A DNA stretch of 39,959 nt from Granulosicoccus sp. (GTDB lineage Bacteria > Pseudomonadota > Gammaproteobacteria > Granulosicoccales > Granulosicoccaceae), in NCBI GenBank assembly GCA_020627685.1, contig JAHDGK010000044.1, positions 1 through 39,959 on the forward strand, written 5' to 3'. The notes beneath the pieces are model-generated. The model worked only from the letters and a program-made list of their open reading frames with translations. It was not told where the DNA came from and did not search any database. Positions 33,786 to 39,959 of this stretch are shown here, piece after piece; position 1 is the first letter of the stretch, and each line of letters starts with the position of its first letter. Made by a program: the position numbers and the translations under genes.

Positions 33786-33873
33786 TTTCTGAGCCGTAAA
33801 ACGATCTGGATGACGTTTTAAACAGTATAAGAGCCATAAACCCAACCGGTATATTTCAAAGGTGCGACAAGCA

Positions 33874-34566
33874 ATGGATTCGATAAAGAATTCACGAATA
33901 CTACTCGTCGAAGACCACAAAGACTTAGCAGAAACTATTATTGATTTTCTGGAAACCATGGGTGCCATAGTTGACTATGCGGCCGATGGTATATCCGGGT
34001 TGCACCTTGCACGATCTGAAAAGTTTGATGTCATAGTTCTGGACGTAAACCTACCGGGTATAGATGGCATAGAGCTTTGTTCAAAGTTGCGGGAGCAACA
34101 CGACAATGCGGTGCCGGTACTGATGGTGACAGCACGCGACGAACTGAATGACAAGTTAACCGGGTTTCAAGCCGGGGCAGACGACTACCTGGTAAAGCCA
34201 TTTGATTTACCCGAGCTTGTTGTGCGGGCTCATGCCTTAATACGTCGGCAAAGAGGGCGGGTGACGCTTAGTAAATTGAAAGTGGCTGATCTAGTCTTGG
34301 ACTCAGCCACTAGAGTGGCAACCCGACAGGGTAAAGAACTCACCCTAACACCCGCAGGTTTTCAAATACTGGAATTGCTCATGAGCAATACTCCCAATAT
34401 TGTCAGTCGTGAAGAGATAGAAACGGCACTGTGGGGAGATGAACCACCTGCAAGCGACACACTACGTAGTCAGATATACAAACTCAGGCAGCAAGTAGAT
34501 AAGCCATTCGACACGGCTCTTATTCATACGTCAAAGCGTAGCGGTTACAGAATTACGGCTCCTTAA
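33874..34566 (+). CDS. OmpR-family response regulator
   Basis: The protein (230 aa from the ATG at 33874) has a receiver domain with Glu13/Asp14, the phosphoacceptor Asp57 in VIVLDVNLPG, MVTARDE with the switch Thr, and the Lys of LVKPFD. A winged-helix DNA-binding domain follows (VADLVLDSATRVATRQGKELTLTPAGFQILELLM, SREEIETALWG, LRSQIYKLRQQVD, HTSKRSGYRI). It is therefore a typical two-component transcription factor. Its stop codon overlaps the end of the histidine kinase on the other strand by 14 bp. The frame is open to a GTG at 33862, but the ATG matches the family start. The targets are unknown; the FAS1 protein and the alginate lyase flank the pair. Confidence 0.93.
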   Translation: MDSIKNSRILLVEDHKDLAETIIDFLETMGAIVDYAADGISGLHLARSEKFDVIVLDVNLPGIDGIELCSKLREQHDNAVPVLMVTARDELNDKLTGFQAGADDYLVKPFDLPELVVRAHALIRRQRGRVTLSKLKVADLVLDSATRVATRQGKELTLTPAGFQILELLMSNTPNIVSREEIETALWGDEPPASDTLRSQIYKLRQQVDKPFDTALIHTSKRSGYRITAP

Positions 34567-35839
34567 AAGTTAAGGTTACCGACGTACCCGAGTTCAATTT
34601 ACTGTCAACATCCAAGTGCCATTGATAACGCTCACACGTTTGTTTGACAATGGCAAGCCCCATACCCTGATGCTCAGAGTCGCTTTCTTCAGCACGGTAA
34701 AAGGGTTCGAATATCCGCGCAAGTACCGCATCACTCATACCAATACCCGTATCGGTAACGACCACTGAGTGCGGATTTACCTCCAGCGTAATACTGCCGT
34801 CTTTGGTGTAGCTAATTGCGTTGTTCAACACATTGCCCAGCACGATGCTCAAAATCGATTCAGGTGCATTGACTAATAAGGTAGAGTTTTCATTTAACGT
34901 AATAGAAACTCCATTGTCTGGTCTTACCGCGTCCGCTTGTCTGACGAGTGTTTGCAGTAAAGCATGTATATCGGTTTGAATGTCTTCATCCGGTTCACGT
35001 TCCTCTCTGGCTAGTAGCAGAAGTGTGCCCAGTAAATCACCCATACTCTTGCAGGTGCGTTTAATACGACTCACAGCACGAGCCGGGGCGCCCTCAAGTT
35101 CCAGCAATTCCAGTGATGAAACGGATCCCTGAATCACAGCAAGCGGTGTGCGTAGTTCGTGCGATGCATAGCGCGTGAAATTGCGCTCTCGCTCAATGGA
35201 GGCCTGTGATCTATTAACAAAGTGTTGAATGGCCTCAGTGAGAATTCGGGTTTCGGAATTGCTGGATTGAGTGAGGCTATCTAAGTCTAATTCGCTGCTG
35301 TTCCTACGCCCGAAGTCGAAGTTTTCGATGGAGCTTGCTAATTGAGACAGCGGAGACACCGCGCGTTTCGTAACGGAGTACGTCATATACGCTAAGCCAT
35401 ACATGATAAGGAGTACGAGCAAGAGCGGTAACACACCAAAGTAGAAAGCTAAGTCTCGCACGGTGCCTTCTTCGAACAATAAGTACAGACGCTCACCTTC
35501 ATTCTCACTAATATGAACGATGCGCGATAATCCATCGTGGCTGACACGATGTTGTCCAGGACTGAGGGTCGTGTACTGATCTGGCGGGGCATAGCGGCTA
35601 TCAGATGAAGAGAAGGCGCTAAGGTTCAGCGTGTCTGGAAGAGGAAAGTCTGCTTGTGTTTCGCGCTTTCCCCAGTAATAGTCGGCTTCGCCTTGAAGGG
35701 CGCGATCAACCAATATGCGTTCTACGATGAAGAATGCGGCCAACACGCCAACCACCGTCACCATGCTTATGAGTATTAGTTGTAGAACGAACGCACGAAG
35801 TAGTCTGGACTGAATGCGTGTTTGTGAGGCTGATGTCAT
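34553..35839 (-). CDS. Membrane sensor histidine kinase
   Basis: From the ATG at 35839 the protein has 428 residues. Two transmembrane segments (about 14-40 and 131-155) enclose a periplasmic sensor region of about 90 residues with no family I recognise. After a HAMP-like linker (SPLSQLASSIENFDFGRR) comes HisKA with His227 in YASHELRTPLAVI, then HATPase_c with NNAISYTKDGS (N box), VVTDTGIGMSD (G1), IFEPFYR (F box) and GMGLAIVKQ (G2). All catalytic motifs look intact. It is encoded convergently with the response regulator (tail-to-tail, 14-bp overlap) instead of the common tandem order. Confidence 0.93.
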   Translation of the reverse strand: MTSASQTRIQSRLLRAFVLQLILISMVTVVGVLAAFFIVERILVDRALQGEADYYWGKRETQADFPLPDTLNLSAFSSSDSRYAPPDQYTTLSPGQHRVSHDGLSRIVHISENEGERLYLLFEEGTVRDLAFYFGVLPLLLVLLIMYGLAYMTYSVTKRAVSPLSQLASSIENFDFGRRNSSELDLDSLTQSSNSETRILTEAIQHFVNRSQASIERERNFTRYASHELRTPLAVIQGSVSSLELLELEGAPARAVSRIKRTCKSMGDLLGTLLLLAREEREPDEDIQTDIHALLQTLVRQADAVRPDNGVSITLNENSTLLVNAPESILSIVLGNVLNNAISYTKDGSITLEVNPHSVVVTDTGIGMSDAVLARIFEPFYRAEESDSEHQGMGLAIVKQTCERYQWHLDVDSKLNSGTSVTLTFKEP

Positions 35840-36150
35840 CACGCTGTTTTATGCTGTCCCGGTTTTGAAGGCGTCCATTGAGTATAGGGGCCATGGTTGA
35901 TGTGATTCTTTCTACGACTGAGCGTCCGAATTCGACTACAGGTAAGCAGCGAAGATTTATTGGGACGAAAACCCGAGCGCAGAGGCCACAGGCGGTAATT
36001 TCAATTCAAGTGCGGACACTAATTGAGGGAGATGGGCTTTGTATGCGCCTAGAGCGCAAAATAATACTAGTATACTAAAATACAACACGGTAATTTCTGT
36101 TCAGAGTCTAGTCAACAAACTCCCTAAGGAACCCGCTGAGGATACTGCTA
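35840..36150. other. Divergent intergenic region, 311 bp, with palindrome at a -10-like site
   Basis: The region separates the histidine kinase gene (minus) and the alginate lyase gene (plus). TAGTATACTA at 36068-36077 is a perfect 10-bp palindrome that includes a TATACT -10-like hexamer (36071-36076) 74 bp before the lyase ATG, with no convincing -35. A regulator could act there. GAGG lies nine bases before the lyase ATG. I see no small gene. Confidence 0.45.
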
Positions 36151-38433
36151 ATGAAACCGCTGTATTGGATCGCACCACCGTTGCTTTTGCTGTCATTTTC
36201 TTCCGCCTATGCGCAAAGCAACAGCGCCTGTGACGCTAACGATCCGCTTGTCATCATCTCCGCGACTGATGACGGGCTTTTTGAAGAAACCCATGGACCC
36301 GAGAACACCATTGACGGAGATTTTGACCCGGATTCTCGTTGGTCAAATGAGTCTCAAGGTTCTCCGAAGGATCTCGTTCTGGATTTAGGCGCCAGCCAAA
36401 CAGTAAAGGCGGTTCAAATTGCTTGGCATAAGGGCAACAGCCGTAAATCAACGTTTTCAATGTCAGCTTCAAACGATGGTAGTGAGTATCAAACTATTGT
36501 TGCTACCAGACAGTCCGGTGGTACAACGCTGGAGTTCGAAACTTATGAGTTGACTCCCGTCCAGGCTCAATTCATCAAAATTACGGCCAGCGGAAATGAA
36601 AGCAATGACTGGAACAGTGTGGTTGAAGTCAGTGTTTCAGGCTGTGGTGTACCGGTGGAAAAACCAGCTACACCTATCGTTACCGAGCGAAAGGGCCAAG
36701 GTGTCAACGGACTAAAGCTAGATGCGACACCGGGAGAGAATTTTGACTTAACGGGGTGGTACGTCACCACACCAGCAGATGACGATGGGGATGGAAAAGC
36801 CGACAGTGTTTACGAGAATGAGCTGGAAGCCGGATGGACTGACCCTCGATACTTTTACACTGACCCTGCCACAGGTGGAATGGTGTTTCGCTCTACACCT
36901 GCAGGCGCAAAGACCTCAAAGAACACCAAATACACGCGTACAGAATTGCGTGGCATGTTGCGACGGGGTGACTACACCATCGAAACCCGATTGCCCGGTG
37001 GTGTCCCTAATAAGAACAACTGGGTATTTTCATCGGCGCCTATGAATGCGCAAGCTCAATCCGGTGGAGTTAATGGCAAGTTAAACGCCACGCTGGCTGT
37101 TAATCAAGTCACCAGACTTGGTAAGGCTTACCAGGTAGGGCGCGTCATCATCGGGCAAATACATGCCAAGGATGATGAACCCATCCGGCTTTACTATCGA
37201 AAGCTGCCAAAGAACAAGTTTGGTTCTATCTATTACGCACACGAGCCTGCACAAGGTAAAGAGCAATGGATAGAAATTATTGGTAGCCGATCGGATAGAG
37301 CACCTAACCCTGATGACGGTATTGCGCTCGACGAACGTTTCAGCTACCAAATTGAAGTTAAAGGCGAAGAACACGCCGGTTTAGTAAAGCCTATGTTGCA
37401 CGTCAAGATTATTAGAGATGACGGTAGCGAGATTGTTGCTGATCCTTTTGATATGAGCGAGAGTGGTTTCAGTATCGAAAACGAGTTTATGTTTTTCAAA
37501 GCTGGTGCCTACTCACAAAACAACTCCAGCCCGATCCCTGAGACTGACTTCGATAAAGTCACATTCTATGCGCTGGACTACTCGCACGATGCACCGCCTG
37601 AGGGGGTTAACGTAACCGCAGTGCAAGCAGCCACAGAACCTGCAGCCATTCAAGCTGAAGCTGCGCCCGCAGTTGCGGGTATCATCTTTGAAGATACCTT
37701 TACTGATGGCGATAGAAGCAACGGCGCTGATGAAAATGACACGGCATGGTGGACAACAACCAATAGCAGCGCCATTGAATCCGGCGCGGATTATCTAGGG
37801 TTGGTGTCAGGTGGTTCGGGCAGAGGCATAAGGACCACTTTTGCTCCGCAGATGCTTGCAGACGGGCAGACATTGTCCGCAAGTTTCACTTTTACAACAC
37901 CTGATTCTGTGGGCTCGGACAGAGACTCAGCGTTGCGTGTTGGTCTGTATGACAAACTAGGACGTGAGGCCTTAGAAGGTGATTTATCAGCTTCATCTAA
38001 AAAGCCGAATACAAACTATGACGGGCTACCAGGCTATATGATTGATTTCGATATCAATCTTGCCAACCCGGACGATGCGAACATCGATATCCGCAAGCAT
38101 AAAGACGATACGCACGGTAGATTGTTGGGAACAACCAAAGGGTATAAGCGACTTGGTGGTGGTGGGAGCGCCTATAGTTTCCAGCCCAATACTACCTACA
38201 CAGGAATGATGAGCATCACTAAAACCGCCGCTGGGCTAACCATCTCAGGAATGCTTAGTAGTGACGGTAATACCCTGAGTGAGTTCTCTCACGTAGATGA
38301 AGGTAGCGATACCAATAACTTCGGTATGCTGGCGTTTCATGTCAACAGTAAAACCTTCGGCTCTTCAAAGAAGCCAGGCGAGCCTGACAACGGTATTGAT
38401 TTTTCCAATATTAAACTTGAAGTGACTGAATAG
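36151..38433 (+). CDS. Secreted PL7 alginate lyase with F5/8C (CBM32-like) and C-terminal unknown domains
   Basis: The 760-residue protein has a signal peptide (1-22, cleavage after AYA), a discoidin/F5/8C-type carbohydrate-binding domain (about 34-165, ending KITASGNESNDWNSVVEVSVSGC), and a polysaccharide lyase family 7 domain (about 190-480). The PL7 motifs are RTELR at 263-267, QIH at 336-338 and FFKAGAYSQ at 448-456 (family consensus YFKAGxYNQ), carrying the Arg, Gln/His and Tyr454 of the active site. An Ala/Glu-rich linker (about 490-512) leads to a C-terminal domain (about 513-760) that begins IFEDTFTDGDRSNG and looks like a jelly-roll. PL7 enzymes cut alginate by beta-elimination; QIH members often favour poly-G or mixed stretches. 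Expected outside the cell. Confidence 0.93.
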   Translation: MKPLYWIAPPLLLLSFSSAYAQSNSACDANDPLVIISATDDGLFEETHGPENTIDGDFDPDSRWSNESQGSPKDLVLDLGASQTVKAVQIAWHKGNSRKSTFSMSASNDGSEYQTIVATRQSGGTTLEFETYELTPVQAQFIKITASGNESNDWNSVVEVSVSGCGVPVEKPATPIVTERKGQGVNGLKLDATPGENFDLTGWYVTTPADDDGDGKADSVYENELEAGWTDPRYFYTDPATGGMVFRSTPAGAKTSKNTKYTRTELRGMLRRGDYTIETRLPGGVPNKNNWVFSSAPMNAQAQSGGVNGKLNATLAVNQVTRLGKAYQVGRVIIGQIHAKDDEPIRLYYRKLPKNKFGSIYYAHEPAQGKEQWIEIIGSRSDRAPNPDDGIALDERFSYQIEVKGEEHAGLVKPMLHVKIIRDDGSEIVADPFDMSESGFSIENEFMFFKAGAYSQNNSSPIPETDFDKVTFYALDYSHDAPPEGVNVTAVQAATEPAAIQAEAAPAVAGIIFEDTFTDGDRSNGADENDTAWWTTTNSSAIESGADYLGLVSGGSGRGIRTTFAPQMLADGQTLSASFTFTTPDSVGSDRDSALRVGLYDKLGREALEGDLSASSKKPNTNYDGLPGYMIDFDINLANPDDANIDIRKHKDDTHGRLLGTTKGYKRLGGGGSAYSFQPNTTYTGMMSITKTAAGLTISGMLSSDGNTLSEFSHVDEGSDTNNFGMLAFHVNSKTFGSSKKPGEPDNGIDFSNIKLEVTE

Positions 38434-38580
38434 TCTTGTTTCTATCAGCCTTAAACAGCTGGTGATTGCAGGCAACTAGCATGGTTGTATGTTACCAAGC
38501 TTGACTTAAGCAATAAGCAGTTGCAATTAGAAAGGCCAGGCACCGTCTTTAGAAGCAACTAGGGCAAAGTTCGACCGTTT

Positions 38581-38757
38581 ATGCCGGACGGCTGCCCAGA
38601 GAGGTTTCCCGATAGAGAATTTCTATCCTACATCTGGAATTTTGAGAAGAGTTATGCGCCGCGTTTTGTTAACAGTATCGACCAATATGGACCAAATATT
38701 CCTGTGGCGGTATTTGAGTCTCGTGCTGAAATAGATCGATTTTTGAAGTCCATTTGA
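38581..38757 (+). CDS. Possible small ORF of unknown function (58 aa)
   Basis: An ATG at 38581 opens a 58-codon frame with plausible protein composition (ERFPDREFLSYIWNFEKSYA, then PVAVFESRAEIDRFLKSI). It has no ribosome binding site, and a stop codon lies in frame at 38560 just upstream. It resembles the C-terminal fragment of a larger protein more than an independent gene. It sits between the alginate lyase and the shortened integrase. Confidence 0.3.
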   Translation: MPDGCPERFPDREFLSYIWNFEKSYAPRFVNSIDQYGPNIPVAVFESRAEIDRFLKSI

Positions 38758-38897
38758 AGGTAACCAAAAGCTGGTAACACTTCAGTTATTGTGTTGTCGA
38801 CTATGCCGGCAACGGGGACTTTCCGCCACCTTGAATGCTCTATTCGGCACATGATTGGCAGGTATTGATGACTCAAACAATAATATTGCGAGTCATC

Positions 38898-39413
38898 ATG
38901 GCAAATACAGAAGCTACCACCTCCAATTGTCCTTGGAATAAGGGCAAACTAGTTGGGCAAAAACGACCACTTAAATTAAATGAAATCTGGACGATTCGCG
39001 TACGCCTTGAACTTGCCAGGAATCTCCGAGATCTTGCGCTTTTCAATCTGGCAATAGATAGTAAGTTGCGAGGCTGTGACTTAGCGCGTGAAGCGATTAG
39101 CAATTGGATAACTTGCGCTCAACTTTCAAGTTCGTCCTATTTGTTTCCTAGCAGACTAGAGGCATGTCCTCACATATCAACAAGGCAGTACGCAAGAATC
39201 GTGAATTCGTGGGTTGCGCAGATTGGATTGGACCCTAGCGCCTATGGAACGCATTCGTTGCGTCGTACAAAACCAACATTAATCTACAAACGCACAAAGA
39301 ATTTAAGGGCTGTGCAATTGCTTCTCGGGCATACTAAGCTTGAAAGCACGGTCAGATATTTGGGTATTGAGGTTGACGATGCTCTGGAAATTGCTGAACA
39401 AACCGAGATATGA
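38898..39413 (+). pseudogene. Tyrosine recombinase/integrase with a likely in-frame internal deletion
   Basis: The frame from ATG 38898 gives 171 residues matching a compact phage-integrase family I recall (N-terminal CPWNKGKLVGQK, C-terminal RYLGIEVDDALEIAEQTEI). Catalytic residues visible are Arg58 (SKLRGCDL), His119-x2-Arg122 (GTHSLRR), His145 (LLGHTK) and Tyr154 (VRYLG). After RGCDL the usual stretch of about 33 residues, which in relatives continues LVKLRVRDV and contains the catalytic beta-hairpin Lys, is absent, and the sequence resumes at REAISNWI. The reading frame stays open, but the loss should inactivate strand cleavage. The missing stretch is judged from memory of the family. Start could also be ATG 38868. 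Confidence 0.7.
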
Positions 39414-39422
39414 TGTAGGGAG

Positions 39423-39444
39423 GCGTTCCATAAGATTGGAACGC
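39423..39444. repeat. 8-bp inverted repeat after the integrase gene
   Basis: GCGTTCCA (39423-39430) and TGGAACGC (39437-39444) flank a 6-nt loop, 9 bp after the integrase stop. No T-run follows. It may be a hairpin at the transcript end or part of an old attachment site. Confidence 0.4.
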
Positions 39445-39533
39445 TGGCTCTTGACTGGTGATTTCGTCATAGCAGACGAAGTCCGAGTCATTGCCTTTTG
39501 TAATTTTCGGCCCACAGCGGAAGTAGACGTATT

Positions 39534-39788
39534 TTACTGCTTGAACGCTTGATCTAGAAAACGCCAAGGCGCGGAGATAAGTTTCAACCCGAAATCCTCT
39601 TTTCCTCGCATAGCCAAAATGAACACTACCAACGCGAATACGGCAGATATTTTAAATATCAAACCAGTGAAGTCGAAGGTGCCTGGAGCACCTCGCAAGA
39701 AAAAAGGGACCAGTGAAAAGAGAAATCCGGTCGCTAAAGCGCAGCAAACCAAGAAAGCTCCAATCAATAATCTATCGATTATTACCAT
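39534..39788 (-). CDS. Small membrane protein of unknown function
   Basis: The 84-residue protein starts at an ATG with GGAG seven bases before it, a strong sign of real translation. It has two hydrophobic segments (about 6-31, LLIGAFLVCCALATGFLFSL, and 44-60, LIFKISAVFALVVFIL) separated by a short loop with FFLRGAPGTFDF, and a cytoplasmic-type basic tail ending WRFLDQAFKQ. I recognise no family. The remaining 171 bp to the window edge shows no further feature. Confidence 0.6.
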   Translation of the reverse strand: MVIIDRLLIGAFLVCCALATGFLFSLVPFFLRGAPGTFDFTGLIFKISAVFALVVFILAMRGKEDFGLKLISAPWRFLDQAFKQ

Positions 39789-39959
39789 GTACAGTCTCCA
39801 GTCTTACAGTTCGATTGTCGGCTGTAACTGGAAATTCTTTATTTTATTTATTGCCGCTTCGGGGACTTCGCTGCCTGTCATCTATACTTGCCTGACGGGC
39901 AAATTTCGGCCAGAAGCAGCCAAACAGCATATAAAGTTTCATTAGTCTACTTGGTGCTC

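Noticed and set aside
39619-39945. Plus-strand ORF rich in Lys and Asn at the right end
   Set aside because: It is antisense to the small membrane protein, which has a clear ribosome binding site and hydrophobic segments.

Overview
The window looks like chromosome of a free-living, probably marine, heterotrophic gammaproteobacterium. This is inferred from a secreted PL7 alginate lyase, a YghU-type glutathione S-transferase, a carnitinyl-CoA dehydratase (CaiD) homologue, a YegD-like Hsp70, many lipoproteins and exported proteins, and GGAG-type ribosome binding sites. I cannot name the genus. No rRNA, tRNA or CRISPR array was seen. The only mobile-element trace is one tyrosine recombinase near the right end, which appears to carry an internal deletion.

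Layout. 1-740 (-): 5' part of a secreted carbohydrate-binding protein with a PTPE-repeat linker, cut by the window edge. 953-4376 (-): YghU GST, PfkB sugar kinase, TIM-barrel aldolase-like protein and PaaI-like thioesterase; the last three are closely packed and may be an operon. 4535-7987 (+): Nudix hydrolase, an exported unknown, a beta-hydroxyacid dehydrogenase and an Hsp70 relative. 7992-10993: a malate/lactate-type dehydrogenase divergent from a Gfo/Idh/MocA oxidoreductase plus TauD-type dioxygenase pair, followed by an AraC regulator (11216-12271). 12348-18487 (-): a DUF1800/DUF1501 export pair whose DUF1800 member carries seven fibronectin-like repeats, each with a C-x4-C pair. 18812-21041 (+): CurA-like reductase and exported alpha/beta hydrolase. 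21038-23515 (-): abutting TPR protein and PhnD-like binding protein. 23841-25806 (+): two small unknowns and a tandem GFA-domain protein. 25826-28513 (-): AGE-family sugar epimerase, GNAT and an IPNS-like dioxygenase. 28706-30906 (+): CaiD homologue translationally coupled to a large uncharacterised protein, ended by a strong terminator. 30992-33736: MBL-fold lipoprotein divergent from a triple-fasciclin lipoprotein. 33874-35839: a two-component system encoded tail to tail with overlapping 3' ends. 36151-38433 (+): multidomain PL7 alginate lyase. 38581-39788: small ORF, shortened integrase and a small membrane protein.

How they fit together. Most of the window is a mosaic of small catabolic units (sugar kinase/aldolase, Gfo/Idh plus dioxygenase, AGE epimerase, CoA-linked CaiD, alginate lyase) with their own regulators, which suits an organism living on algal polysaccharide, sugar acids and methylated amines. 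I found no clear defence system or new mobile system. The best candidates for undescribed biology are the unknown protein coupled to CaiD, the Cys-pair repeat DUF1800 protein, the TPR/PhnD pair, the C-terminal module of the alginate lyase, and the integrase with a missing middle. All function statements come from reading protein sequence by eye; no database search was possible.
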